This document shows, one piece after another, positions 11,589 to 23,818 of a stretch of 64,000 nt of DNA (position 1 is the stretch's first letter; each line of letters begins with the position of its first letter). The stretch covers positions 2,232,001-2,296,000 of the forward strand of contig OX595989.1 in NCBI GenBank assembly GCA_951394045.1, read 5' to 3'. The notes under the pieces were generated by a model. The model had not been told where the DNA came from. It did not search any database and worked only from the letters and a program-made list of their open reading frames with translations. A program made the translations under genes and the position numbers. Origin of the DNA: Nitzschia sp. DOCU1 (Eukaryota; Bacillariophyta; Bacillariophyceae; Bacillariales; Bacillariaceae).

Positions 11589-12884
11589 GGCTTTATAACA
11601 CCTTATCAGCTCTGAGCTAGAGCCAACCCATGTGCGCCATCACTATTCTATTCTTGTTGGCGTTGCGTGGGAAACTGGATGGCTGCAGCTTCATAGTGGT
11701 GTGAACTCCCTCACGCTGTATCCTTTCCCTGTAACAGTAGCGAACCTTTTTCTAGGAAGTACTGGGCTAACATGTAGAACTCTGACGCGGTTGTGGCCGG
11801 TTCTTGGCCGTTACACAGAAGCTGTATGGTGGAACGTTTGCTATCCAATTCGTCTTTTCTCACGAGCGAGGATGAATGTCTAGCAATGGTTCGATCTTGT
11901 AATGCGTCGCTCGTTGTGTTGTTTTGGAATAGCGGCCACGGAATCGAAACTACTTCAAAGTAATGTCATCCTACGCAGCAAAACCTAGGTAAATGCACCA
12001 ACTATCATACATTCTTACTTCCTCTCCTCCTACTACTACGCATCGGTGGAGGTTTCATGCCTTGTTGTTTCCCTATTGCAGCACTCCTGTTGCCATCCCT
12101 TCGCCGAGGTCGGTAGTCACAACCCCTATGCCTCAGAGTAGTTTCGAGAAGTGAGTATACTTTCCAGTTTGTTTAGCCTATCAGCTAGCAGCACTATAGT
12201 TCTGACGACCGGAAGCTGTCGATAGCATCGTGGTCCCTCCACTCACGAAATGAGGGCGGAGTTGCCAGTCCCTGAGAAAAGGGCGGAAAGTTCTTTTTCA
12301 AATACACACGTACATAGTTACTACTCCATCATCAAATCATACTTATTCTTTCTGAAGTCAACAAAGGTCGATTGAGTCGATTCAAAAAGCGAGGTCTAAT
12401 TATTTGACATCTTTGACTAACTCCCGCCATTCTTATATATGCCCTTTCAAAGCCTTCGCATGTGTCAACGAAGTGTCAACATCGATGACGATTTGCCTGA
12501 CTCTGACTTTTGTAAAGCTATTTTTTTCCATTTCTCGGTTCTGGGCGTCAGCAAGTCCAGGGCGTCACCTCTTTGGAGATTTTGCTCGCGATGAATTGCC
12601 TCCGACCGAATCGAAATCCCGGTGTCGGAAGAACAGTCGACGAAAACGCAAAATATGCGAAAAGAGAGTTCCGCCGTTCTTTTTGTTCCACCAACTGAAG
12701 TGGCACCACCACAAACTACTTGAACAAAAATCCTTACGTGTCGTCCATTGTTTGTGAAAAACGCCGATCGACTCTGTCCCGTTTGCCGACAATTCTGTCA
12801 ACAAAGATACTGTCCCTCCAAAGAGTCAACAACAACAATTGAAGCCATACCACCCACTACTTCCCTTTTCATCCAATCATCATC
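11589..12884. other. Intergenic region, no gene recognised
   Basis: This 1296-bp stretch between the hydrolase and adenylate kinase has no frame with recognisable similarity and no RNA gene I can identify. CA/AC-rich sequence lies just upstream of the adenylate kinase ATG. Confidence 0.4.
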
Positions 12885-13932
<1,048 letters not shown>

Positions 13933-14589
13933 GGTCTTGAACGTCGTCAAAAAAAGCTCCTTGTACCAGTAATTCGAAAAGCAATATATGGGCGGGGGTC
14001 GGTGGCTCGTCGTCGCGTCAGTCTGCACTAAATGCATAGGACACCAACAGCAGTGGTGTGCCGAATGGAATAATGTAACGCTACATGTTGCTAACTAATT
14101 TATACTACCCACTACCACCTACTCTACTAGTGGACGCTTCCATTGGCGACAAGCAGCAGTAGCTGTTATGTTGAGGCAGCTATTGCTGCGCTGGAGTTGG
14201 TTTCCTTCAGGTTCTCGTTGCCTTGCCAAAGAGCGATGAACGCGAAGCCTTTTCGCTGGGTTTGGTCTTTAGGTCGTGGAGGGAGGCACGTGATCGTCAT
14301 GAAGTCGCTGAAATCGACCCATCTGAATCAATTTTTGGACCACTTCGAGCTCTCTTCGAACATATGGGCACCACGTCATGCGTTGAAATAAGCTCGCGCA
14401 CGACCGCTCTCCGCACCGTTCCAAACGACGTTTTCTCCTTCTCACTCTTTTTACCTCTTTCGGACATTCATCAAAGCAAGAGTCACGACGAGATTTATTG
14501 ATTGATTCAACCACCTCTATCTCCTACTACTCCATTCAAACAATCTCATTCGTGTCCTTTATTGATTCGTGCCTTGTGGGGTGTCCTTT
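13933..14589. other. Intergenic region, no gene recognised
   Basis: This 657-bp stretch between adenylate kinase and the SNARE gene, both plus strand, holds overlapping chance frames at 14143-14501 on both strands and no recognised RNA gene. Confidence 0.4.
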
Positions 14590-15045
14590 ATGAATTATTC
14601 TTCCACGCCGATGCACCAGCGCAAAACAAGCAACAGCAGCAACGGCAACGGTCCTAATAGCATGTACGGTCGCAGTGGCAATTCTTACAATCGAGTAGGT
14701 GGTGGTGGTGATGTGGAACGTGGTGGACGATTCAATGATACCAATGCCAATATTCTCGAGCAACAAAACAATGAGCGTATTTATGAATTGAGCGAACAAG
14801 TTGCAAGACTCAAGGGATTAACCATTGACATTGGCAATGAAGTTCGTGAACAAAATTCCTTGTTGGATCAAATGGGTGATGGATTTATGAATACAAGAGA
14901 TCTGTTGCAAGGTTCCTTGCGACGTATTGGAACCATGCTAGAATCGGGCGGGACCAAGCATATGTGTTACATGGTCGGGTTTGTGGTATTTGTGGTGGTC
15001 TTTCTCTATTGGATGATGACATTCAAGGGGCAAAGTGGCGCTTAA
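14590..15045 (+). CDS. BET1: BET1-like Qc-SNARE
   Basis: Small tail-anchored SNARE of ER-Golgi traffic. Single exon, 151 residues from ATG 14590; an upstream in-frame GTG at 14569 is not used. The first 55 residues are Ser/Asn/Gly-rich. The SNARE helix runs from about residue 60 to 120 (LEQQNNERIYELSEQVARLK...LLDQMGDGF), with Gln of LLDQM at the zero-layer position, followed by MNTRDLLQGSLRRIG. The C-terminal anchor is MCYMVGFVVFVVVFLYWMM. The pattern ERI.ELS.QV..LK..TIDIG.EV..QN.LLD.M matches BET1/SFT1. SFT1 is the main alternative. It converges on the next gene with a 133-bp gap. Confidence 0.88.
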   Translation: MNYSSTPMHQRKTSNSSNGNGPNSMYGRSGNSYNRVGGGGDVERGGRFNDTNANILEQQNNERIYELSEQVARLKGLTIDIGNEVREQNSLLDQMGDGFMNTRDLLQGSLRRIGTMLESGGTKHMCYMVGFVVFVVVFLYWMMTFKGQSGA

Positions 15046-15178
15046 AAAGAATGACATGGGAAGCAAGCAACTTAAAAGTACACAGCACCTCCAAAAATGA
15101 CCGCCAGATGAAAATGCTGGGAAGCATTGGAAAGGGGGACGGCACTCTAGTTTATAACGCAACAGCTCAAAATATTCA

Positions 15179-16515
15179 TCATCCACCTCGCACCCATCTC
15201 CATAGCTTTTGGAGAACTCCGGCCTTGGTTTGGAATTCCACTTCTTCAATCACCTCGTGTTTACTGGCACGCACCTCTGGGACGGACCACATTCCCATGG
15301 ATTGACGGGCGGCTTCAAATTCCGCCTTGGCCAGCCGATCTAGGTATTTGACATCGTTTCGTAAATCCTGTAGTCGCTGGGAGGAATCCTTGATAACTGA
15401 CTTAACAGAGCCCCCCTCGCGTGGTGCCGGCAACTCCCTACCCAAGACGCTAGATGAGACACTGGCATTGCCCGAAGCGATGAGTGATTCAGCAATATCC
15501 GTAGGAAACAGCTGAAACAGAGACGGCCGATATGTCACTCTGCAAATCGCCACCTCTAGCGGTTGGTTATACGTCTGGATCGATGAAACGTTCTGTTCGG
15601 AATGCCCCACTGCTAACTCTGGCATGACTTTTGATATTGGACGCTTTGTTTCTTTCGGACTTTCTACCGTAGTGGACTCGACTTGACGTGCCAACAATTG
15701 ACAGGTTACCAACGTTCGTTCTCGAGCTAGTCGTTCCAAAAATTGTTCCGGCTTGTACGTCAAGCGAGATACAGGAGGTGGATGAATCCCAGCTTTAAAT
15801 ATGGATTGGTGGTACTATGTATGTGAGGAAGGGTGTACGTTGGACCACTCGTCGATTGAAACATTCGAAATGGATATTACTCACCAATTTTGACCTTGAG
15901 TAAATCGCGGGCATTTTCTTCGGGTTTGATGGAGGAGGATCCACTTTTGCTGCTACTACCCAGTCGAGAAGCTTGGGGGCTAAATCGAACCAGAAAATCG
16001 AACCAAGATTTTGGCAGTATTTGCCCAATGGGCGAGAGATGCCGCACATGTATTTGAATATCCCCGCTGCCAGTTCCACTACTAGTATCCACACCAATGA
16101 TCCTTCCATACAGTCGCCGCCTTCCAATAAACGACGAGGCTGTCAGCGATACAGAATCATGGCGTTGCACAAAAAGTCAGCACTGAAAATGTCATGTCAT
16201 CGACGGATGTATCATCAAATTAAAGCACATACCAGGCACATCAACAACGGTTCGATATCGAAAGAATAGTGGCGTCTGAGATAACCCATAAACCGTCAAT
16301 AGTGTCACTCCAGCAAATACACCGTATCGAGCTGCAATCAAATTGTTATTTATCGTGTCTGAAAACCGATGCATTCCTTCACCGACAGTTCCACGGAAGG
16401 AAGACGGATCGACAGCTGGAGGATGGTCTGCTGGAGTTTTTGTCGGCGCCGACGGAATAGCTGATGGATTCGATGCTTTCTCATTGGCATCCTGCGAAAC
16501 GTTTGGTTCTTCCAT
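15179..16515 (-). CDS. C3orf33-like membrane protein with SNase-like/OB-type domain
   Basis: Exons are 16515-16233, 16139-15885 and 15792-15179 (383 residues), with phase-1 introns. The start is ATG 16515 (MEEPNVSQ); a GTG at 16530 lies just above. One TM helix lies at about residues 62-82 (ARYGVFAGVTLLTVYGLS). Next come a strand-rich region starting RRRLYGRIIGVD and IQIHVRHLSPIGQIL, then LVTCQLLAR, then LEVAICRVTYRPSLFQLFPTD, and a C-terminal helix LRNDVKYLDRLAKAEFEAARQSMGMW. The order (single TM, short beta domain, 'A...A....GMW' helix) resembles human C3orf33 and the nuclease-like fold, but I see no nuclease catalytic set. Function is not known to me. The homology call is moderate; the gene structure is firm. 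Confidence 0.65.
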
Positions 16516-16945
16516 TTCGCCTTGTCGCACGTTGAATTACTCGTACTGTCACTTGATATTCACCAAGACCCAGAATGGCTTGAATCGGTTGATAGTCTAG
16601 GGTTGCTTTGTGCATTTGTGGATCCAACAGGCAGCAAGGGTGGCCATTGTTTGTGTCGTTGCGTACGTTGTGGCGTTGGCATCCCATTTTCTCTTTTCTA
16701 CGGGTTTCCAAAAGAACGCATTTATGGAAAGGCTGTTAGGCGTGCGTTTCCATGTCCATTCTATGTCGTAAACGACGTCAGCCTCCCGAAAACGCGAGAA
16801 TAGCAATTCGTTTGAAAATTCATCTGCATAACACACATAAAATAGGATGACAATGAAGAGGATTGAGGGTGGTTGCCGCTCCTGCTGAGAATCACAACAA
16901 CATACTACAAAGTGAAGTCCTCGGCTTTTTATAGACAATCTGAAC
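16516..16945. promoter_or_regulatory. Shared upstream region between divergent genes
   Basis: This 430-bp gap separates the 5' ends of the C3orf33-like gene (minus) and the Atg22-like transporter (plus). Both promoters must lie here. No motif is called. Confidence 0.4.
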
Positions 16946-18547
16946 ATGGCTGTGCCTGTAAGAAGAGAAACAGCAATACCACAAGACGATGAGGGTGCTC
17001 GAGAAGTCGACGACGACGAACACGACAACCATGACATGAGCATGCATGGTCATAATGCCATGGTCCATCGCATTCCGCGTTTCTTTCGTTTCGATGGAGC
17101 TCCCGTGGAAGCGACGGGCTTATCCGTCGACATGTACGCTCGCGCTACGATTGTCATGAGCACATTATTTTTGGGGCCTGCGCTGTTGGAACTCGCCAAA
17201 GAAGAAGGAAACCAGCAATGTCTTCAATATGACGAAACTACGCCAGAATGGCAACAATGTGTCGACAATGTCAGAATACACGGTTTCAAACCTTCCTCAT
17301 TATTGAGTAATATTGCAGTGGCCGGGGGTATTCTGGGTGCCATGATTCTACCCCCGTTTGGTGCTATTGTCGACATGACGCCCTACCGAAAACAAGTGGG
17401 GATGTACTCGGCATTGGCGATTACTCTGGTGAAACCAGTGGAAATAATGATTGGATCAAACACTTGGTTTGCCATTTCTTGGCTCCAAGTACTTACAGGA
17501 ATACTATTTTGTATTCATGTTTCATCGATATTTGCTTACGTTTCTGAATTATCAGACGAACCCAATCAACAGACGCGCTACAATACGCATTACTTTGTCG
17601 TCATGTACTTGTCGACTTTGCTATTCATGGGGGAAACGCTACTGATATCCCTGATTTTGGATACGGATAGCGTTGGTACGGCACGAGTCGCACTGGCCAA
17701 TACTACGATCAAATGCGCCCTCGGCTTTCCATTCGCATGGAAGTTTCTCTTTCGGGATCGACCACCCCTCATGACGGTCGCGGAAGGACAATCCGTGGTG
17801 CTCAGTGGTTTTCGATCACTGTTTGCAACCTCTCGGCGAATCTACCGAGACTTACCGGCCTTGCGGTGGTTTCTACTGGCTGTAATTCTTGGAGAAGGGG
17901 CCAATTCAGCCGTGGTGACTATTGGAACTACCTTCATGGTGCATTCCCTTGGAATGGGTGGGCGTGAGATCGGCCTCGTCTTCCTTGTGATTCTTGTAAC
18001 GGGACCATTGGGAAGCAAGTTAGGCGAGCGTATAGCCCTTCGAAGCAGCCCAGTTGGTAGTGCCAAGGTATGCTTGCTACTGTATATCTTGACTCAAACA
18101 TCGGCCGCGATTGTCTTGACAGGACCGGAGAGGAGTCAATATACTACACTTTTCGGTTTACTGTGGGGCATGTGCCTTGGTTGGCTTCATCCAATGTTTT
18201 TAACGACCTTTGTGACGATTCGCCCCAGTGGTATGGATGCTCAAATGATGAGTTTGTACTTGTTTTGCGGTACTGGTTTCACCTGGTTGCCACCACTGGT
18301 CTTCACCTTGTGCAATGAGTACGGAGTCCCTATTTCATGGTCCATGCTTTCGCTAAATCTCTTTTTCCTGGTTGCCATTATTTGCCTGTTCGTCATGGGA
18401 GACTATAAGGGAGCTATTGAAGCCGGAAAAGCCATGTCTCCGAGTTTGCACAGCAGCACTGGCGAGTTGGAACCAAACACATCAATTCCCGTCGAAGAGC
18501 ATAGGCCCACTATTGATGGCAAAATCGAGCTCCCCACCATCACATAA
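16946..18547 (+). CDS. Atg22-like vacuolar effluxer, MFS transporter
   Basis: Single-exon gene, 533 residues. It starts at ATG 16946 with an acidic, His-rich cytosolic tail (EHDNHDMSMHGHN). About twelve hydrophobic helices follow (for example SSLLSNIAVAGGILGAMILPPF, WLQVLTGILFCIHVSSIFAYV and FLLAVILGEGANSAVVTIG), then a polar tail. Atg22-type motifs include DMTPYRKQVGM after helix 2-3, ISELSDE-like 'YVSELSDE', and 'GGREIGLVFLVILVTGPLGS' in the second half. Yeast Atg22 exports amino acids from the vacuole after autophagy. The substrate and membrane here are inferred from family. It could also be a broader UMF/Atg22-related MFS protein. Confidence 0.82.
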   Translation: MAVPVRRETAIPQDDEGAREVDDDEHDNHDMSMHGHNAMVHRIPRFFRFDGAPVEATGLSVDMYARATIVMSTLFLGPALLELAKEEGNQQCLQYDETTPEWQQCVDNVRIHGFKPSSLLSNIAVAGGILGAMILPPFGAIVDMTPYRKQVGMYSALAITLVKPVEIMIGSNTWFAISWLQVLTGILFCIHVSSIFAYVSELSDEPNQQTRYNTHYFVVMYLSTLLFMGETLLISLILDTDSVGTARVALANTTIKCALGFPFAWKFLFRDRPPLMTVAEGQSVVLSGFRSLFATSRRIYRDLPALRWFLLAVILGEGANSAVVTIGTTFMVHSLGMGGREIGLVFLVILVTGPLGSKLGERIALRSSPVGSAKVCLLLYILTQTSAAIVLTGPERSQYTTLFGLLWGMCLGWLHPMFLTTFVTIRPSGMDAQMMSLYLFCGTGFTWLPPLVFTLCNEYGVPISWSMLSLNLFFLVAIICLFVMGDYKGAIEAGKAMSPSLHSSTGELEPNTSIPVEEHRPTIDGKIELPTIT

Positions 18548-19020
18548 TTTCTACAAGAGTGGTTGGGCAGTTTACAAGAGTGCGGTGGCGCAACAACGCG
18601 ACATCTGCGAGGTGCCCAAGATGGACTACCAGAACACTTTGGGTCACTTCACACACGGCATCTACCGCCGCTAATCTCGAATCCTTCGCCACGTTGTTGA
18701 TGCATTATCACAACACACCATTGTTGAAAAGCGACCTGGTCGAAAATTGAGGATGTCATGGCTAGACTACGACCAAGCAAAAACTATCACTTTCACAGCT
18801 AACAAACCATTGTAGTCAAGTGAGTCCATTTTTGATCTTTCGTCTGCACGCCGCTCGCGCAGGCGCTCGTCATCAACAACGAAGAAAACCGAAAAGATTT
18901 TTTCTCGAAGCTTTTATGCCGACAGACCGTCGCATCGAGACAAACGGAGCGTCCATACCGACTGCTTTCCTTTGTTGACTTTGGTGTTCCCCGTCTGGTG
19001 AAATCAAGGGAAGTCCTCTA
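18548..19020. other. Intergenic region, no gene recognised
   Basis: This 473-bp stretch between two plus-strand genes should hold the transporter 3' UTR and the Nit promoter. No frame is supported. Confidence 0.4.
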
Positions 19021-20247
19021 ATGAGAGGATCATCTCTGCGATTGTCTTTTATTTCCTTGTGGGCGTCGTCGCGGGCCATGTCGACGACAGCAACCAGGAA
19101 GCCAGCGATCGCGGCGATCGCCCAGCTTCGGTCTACCTCCGACAAATCCCAGAATCTGTTGGATATCGCCAAGTGTGCTCGGGTTGCAAGAGAGCGAGGG
19201 GCATGTATGCTTTTTCTGCCCGAGTGTTTTGGTTTCATGGGCGAGAGTTCTGCCCAAACATTGGAACAAGCAGAAGATCCCGTCCATGAAGACAACAATA
19301 CAAACGACCAAGGACTGACGCAGCAACTTGTCTCGGAAATATCCGGAAAATCAAATGAGATTTTATCTTTGGACAAAGCCAAGCGCGTGTACTTGTTGGA
19401 TGGCTTAAAGACGATAGCCAGAGAAAGTGGCCTCTGGTTGTCAGCAGGAGGCATGCATGTGTCTGGTGCACCGCCGGATCCAGAGTCTGGAAACAAGCGA
19501 GTCTACAATACGCATGTGATTGTCAATGATCAAGGAGAATTGAAGGCAGTATATCGAAAAGTCCATCTCTTTGATGTTTCCATCCCAGGGAAAGTCCAAT
19601 TACGAGAGAGCGCATCAACTGCACCAGGAACCGAGCTCGTGGTCTGCGACTCACCAATCGGTCAGCAATTTTCTTGTGAAGTCGATGAACTTTTGAAGCT
19701 TCTTGAACTAACCCACTCTTTCTTTTCTTACAGGTAAGTTGGGACTCACAACTTGCTACGATGTGCGATTTCCAGAGATGTACATTCCCCTCGTTCAAAA
19801 TGGAGCCCAGATATTGTTGGTTCCATCGGCGTTCACAGTTCCAACAGGGGCTGCCCATTGGCACACACTCCTAAAAGGTGAATGAATTGAATTGTCACAA
19901 ATACTGTACTGTGTGCATTTGAAATGTTCGAGTCTCACAGTGTCTTTCTCGCCGTTGCCCATTTAGCTCGAGCCATTGAGAACCAATGCTATGTTCTCGC
20001 TGCTGCTCAATATGGCCGGCACAATGAGAAGAGGGAATCCTTTGGACATTCATTAGCAGTAGATCCTTGGGGTAGAATACTTGCCGATGCGGGTGGCTAT
20101 CCTCAAGATGAACCAGCATCCACATCGTCCGAAGTTGAAGATCCGCCTTCGATTGTCACGTGCGAGATAGATCTCGACTTCATCGAGTCGACGCGTCAAC
20201 GAATGCCTCTGGATCAGCATCGAAGCAGTGCCACCTTCTCATTCTAG
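19021..20247 (+). CDS. Nitrilase-superfamily amidase (Nit1/Nit2-like)
   Basis: Carbon-nitrogen hydrolase. Nit1 relatives hydrolyse deaminated glutathione, while Nit2 acts on omega-amidates. Exons are 19021-19660, 19734-19877 and 19967-20247 (354 residues), with phase-1 introns. The catalytic Glu is in LFLPECFGF, the Lys in YRKVHLFD and the Cys in [10 protein letters not shown], in the right order and spacing. Next come 'LLVPSAF...TGAAHW' and [14 protein letters not shown]. '[12 protein letters not shown]' and the KVHLFD/DVRFPE pair fit the Nit1 branch (deaminated glutathione amidase), which is my preferred reading. The first 22 residues are basic and hydrophobic, a possible mitochondrial presequence, with a second Met at residue 20 that could give a cytosolic form. 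Confidence 0.92.
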
Positions 20248-20767
20248 GTACTAATCAAATATCTATTTTCTGTGGACGGCGGCGACTCAACCTTGTGATT
20301 GTTGCTTTACGTCACTAATAATATTGGCGAACAACAGTCCTAGTAGTAGTCTGCCATTGTTCTCAAATCTACTTATGGCCTTCCACCAAGATCATGTGGA
20401 TACGCTAGTTTGGAGGCTTGCTCCCCGCGTTCCAGCTTTATCGTACTGATAGTAGTAGCTTGTAGTAGACGGTGGCGATCGAGGTTGCTTTTCTCCCGTG
20501 ATTTTTATGGCGCGCCATCGCGTACAATACCATACGGTATTCAAAAGGGATACTGCAGTATACGCGTCACACGTATGATACCTGGTACACGTCACAAAAG
20601 CGTGAGGCGTCGTGGATTTTCACGATGATGGGACCATCAAAACTTCCAAGTATTTTCGATTTGCTGGCAGATACCCAAGCTCCTTCATACCGTCGGCAAC
20701 CGCAACACATTTGGGACTTGAGATCAATCGACTGTCTTGACGTGCTCATTGGGAAGAATTCTGGATC
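20248..20767. other. Intergenic region, no gene recognised
   Basis: This 520-bp stretch holds several GTAGTAG/TACC-rich stretches near 20440-20600 and overlapping chance frames on both strands. No gene is supported. Confidence 0.4.
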
Positions 20768-21762
20768 ATGACCAAGGATAGTCTTCACGACGGTGGCGAT
20801 GTGCCAAATACTCCGTGGAGATCTCAGGCGTTACCGGGTGGCGACAAGAAATCATCAAGAGAGAGCTTCCCATGGCGGAATGTGGCGGTGGCGGCGGTTC
20901 CCCATGTTGCTACTGTGGCCATTCGGGCATTTCTTGGGGTAACGGTGGCTCTCTATATTCTGAACCAAAAGCATGTCCTACCACGTCCATTATCGGCATT
21001 TGTAAGCAAGACGCTATTTTGGCCTACGCTACCTATTACTGTATCACGACGAATCGGCAAATGGACCACGAGGATCGATGATACTGTCGTCATGGGTGGT
21101 GCTCCCTTTGGATTTCTAGACTATCCGGAACGCCTTTACAATGATTTTGGTGTACGTACTGCTGATTGTCAACGCGACAAGACCACCTTTGACCGTCCCA
21201 ACAGCTACTAACAATTTCTTCTTCTCGCCAGGTCCGTGGCGTTATCAATCTTTGTGAAGAATACAGAGGGCCAATGCGCAAGTACAAGGAGCTAGGCATG
21301 GAACAACTGTACCTGCCGACAACGGATCACTTTGAACCGACGGTGGAAGATCTGATTGTAAGTGCTACTTTTGATTTTTTGCCCCCTTCGCGCCATACAC
21401 AACACTAGCTTACTTTTGATGGCCCGACAAAGAGTGCCATCTCGTTCATTAAACGGCATGAGACTCATGGAAATTCGGTGTACGTTCACTGTCGAGCCGG
21501 TCATGGTAGGAGTGCCGCGGCAGTGTTTGCGTGGCTCATGTATAAAGATCCAAGCTCGGATCTCGAGACTTTGAACGCATGGCTCCGGCAGAAAAGAGAT
21601 GTACGCAAGACTCTGTGGAAGCAATCCAATATAATCAAATTGCATTCTCGAATGCAGCAAAAGGAGACCGTCCTACTTGATATAGTAGAAGAGAAGATTG
21701 CGAAGCAGCCACCCATTCTTGAGGATGAGCCCGAGGCCGACAGTGAGGAGCAGGAACTTTGA
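20768..21762 (+). CDS. PTPMT1-like dual-specificity phosphatase
   Basis: Exons are 20768-21151, 21232-21357 and 21433-21762 (279 residues), with all introns in phase 0. One hydrophobic segment lies at about residues 38-62 (VAVAAVPHVATVAIRAFLGVT). Next come 'ITVSRRIGKWTTRIDDTVVMGGAPFGF', GVINLCEEYRGP, a 'YLPTTDHFEPT' general-acid loop (Asp) and the P-loop HCRAGHGRS (Cys-X5-Arg). This order matches PTPMT1-type enzymes, which dephosphorylate phosphatidylglycerophosphate in cardiolipin synthesis; plants have similar ones. The C-terminal tail is acidic. Its stop lies only 19 bp from the stop of the convergent wax-synthase-like gene, so the two transcripts probably overlap at their 3' ends. Confidence 0.9.
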
Positions 21763-21781
21763 CGATATATTTGGGCGTGCT

Positions 21782-23229
21782 TCAAAGCTTTCGCACTTTT
21801 GGAAAGGCCACGGCAAAATCCTTGTACAAGTTGCACGCGATGTACTCGTTTATGAACCAGTGAGCAATTGGCAACACGGCCATCAACACCAGGGTGTTTT
21901 TCACCCGAACAGGTATTCTTGCAGATATCGACGCAAAGGTTTTGCTCTGTGAAAGAATCCCCTCCACGGTTAGTAAGAATCCATTCCAGAGAAAAAATGA
22001 AAGCTGTGCTCCATAGTTTGGAATGAAAGAACTTTGGAAGCCAATACGGTATAAAGCAAGCAAGAGGAACTCATGGTAGAGCCCGCTGAAGAGAAAGGTT
22101 GCAAAGACGGCAATGCCTTTAGAGCCCGTAAATTTGACAACTGGTTTGAAAATCCCCGCCTGCAAATCCACGAAAAGTCCGGTGTAAGAAGTGGCCCTAT
22201 CAATGAGATAACAGCGATTCTTCTACTTACACGAAGCAACTCGCCGACAATTCGATTCCATCGCTCTCCCCAAAACTCGGCTACACTTGTTGATTGACTC
22301 AGAGGGTTGTCGTTGGCTTCTATCGTTTCCAGGCCAGTGATCAAACTGATCACAATGCCCGCACTTCGCGTTCCAAACTCCAGATAGATTTCTGTCAAGT
22401 ACGCCAGGGCAAAGTTGTTTCCGAGATTCCCCCAGTACATAAAGTCGGTCCATGTCTCTCGACTTCGACGAGGGAAGGGGTGGCAGTTGGAAGCAAGGAC
22501 AAAGTTCAAGAGCATCGTGGTTTCCACTAGTCCTGGCAAAAGCTTTCGGAGTTTAGATTGGATCTCTTCTTTCGTGGCTCTCTTGACCTTTCCCTTGGTT
22601 CGGTCAAATACAAATGTGACAGGTGTGACATAATAGAGTACGAAATGTTGGAAATTCTCCTCCACATATGCATAAGATGTCCCATAAAGTGCTGTGGACG
22701 AACAAGTGTTGGCGTGAGTATTTGGCTATGGCGACAGATTAAGACTTTGAGCGCTTTCAATTGGAAGCTTGTACAATACCTACCCTCAAGACAACGGGGA
22801 ATATTGAGCGGCGGTAGCGCCAATAGTGGCACTGATAGCACAGCATTTCGTACTTCGAAATAGGAAACGAGGTAGTAGGGCAGCGCCAATGAGCATGGTA
22901 TTACGAACCCGTAGGCCACCAGGAATGACGTTGGACTACCACGATGCCTAACGACACCATTCCATATAATCAGCGCGAAAGAAAGGTTGACTATAGATGC
23001 GACAGAAATGTTCTTTGAAAGGTGGCAAGAAATTCGTCGTAAGGGTTTCCAGTACACCCATAATTCTCGCAATCATGAACGATTGGACACCTACCACGGC
23101 AAGCTGCACCCAAAATACAAAGATCGGTGGTGCAAAACCAAACGAGCCGAAACATGGCAGCGATAACTCATATTGTAGCTCGCGATCATCGTTGGTGAGC
23201 TTCTCGGATAGAAGTTCAGAGTAAACCAT
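21782..23229 (-). CDS. Wax-synthase-type membrane-bound O-acyltransferase (MBOAT_2)
   Basis: Multi-pass ER acyltransferase, likely making wax esters or acylating a lipid acceptor. Exons are 23229-23058, 22990-22784, 22691-22231 and 22159-21782 (405 residues). Junction phases are 1, 1 and 0; the first intron (67 nt) is the least certain. Several hydrophobic helices are visible: PPIFVFWVQLAVVGVQSF near the start, 'SFLVAYGFVIPCSLALPYYLV', 'NLGNNFALAYLTEIYLEF' and 'IAVFATFLFSGLYHEFLLLAL'. The signature pair is SVAEFWGERWNRIV (the FW..RW motif) and SGLYHEF (the active-site His). Family: plant jojoba-type wax synthase and relatives. Substrate is unknown. Confidence 0.85.
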
Positions 23230-23818
23230 CGGTGCTGGCCCTTTATTTCGTACCGACGACGTTTGGAAACGGTGTCGATCAGTGTTGCCTGCAAAGCAAC
23301 AGAGGCAGTTGCGATAGATGGACCGAACCAGTCAATATACTACCTAATCGGCTTCGGGACACTCTCTACTACTATCCTAGCACCACTTTTTGCACTTGGA
23401 GCACACGCAAAGTAATAGTAATAATGGTAATGGCACACCTTGCTTTTCATTCTTTGCTGGTGTGTGTCATTGTTAAGCCGGTGTTTTGCAGTCTAGTGTG
23501 TCGTAGATGAAAAAAGATTACTTCGACTACATGACGTGGCAAGTTGCCATTCGTCCAGGAGCTGGACTCTGATCCACGACTGACGTCATTGCAAGGTCCT
23601 CCCGCGGTGGTTGGTTTTTTGCAACGATGATGATGGTGGCGTGCAGGTTCAATGCGAGGTGGTTATGTCGCATACTCTCACCACCTCAGTAAGTAGTAGA
23701 GGACAGAAGATCCGACAACGAAGGCGCCCTCTCTTTACCTAGTAATATTAATCATCGACTGCTGTGGAGGTGCAAGGCCAAATCGTTGCATTTTTCAAGA
23801 AAACGCCCAATCGACATT
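23230..23818. promoter_or_regulatory. Shared upstream region between divergent genes
   Basis: This 589-bp gap separates the 5' ends of the wax-synthase-like gene (minus) and the SOUL gene (plus). No coding signal and no motif is called. Confidence 0.4.
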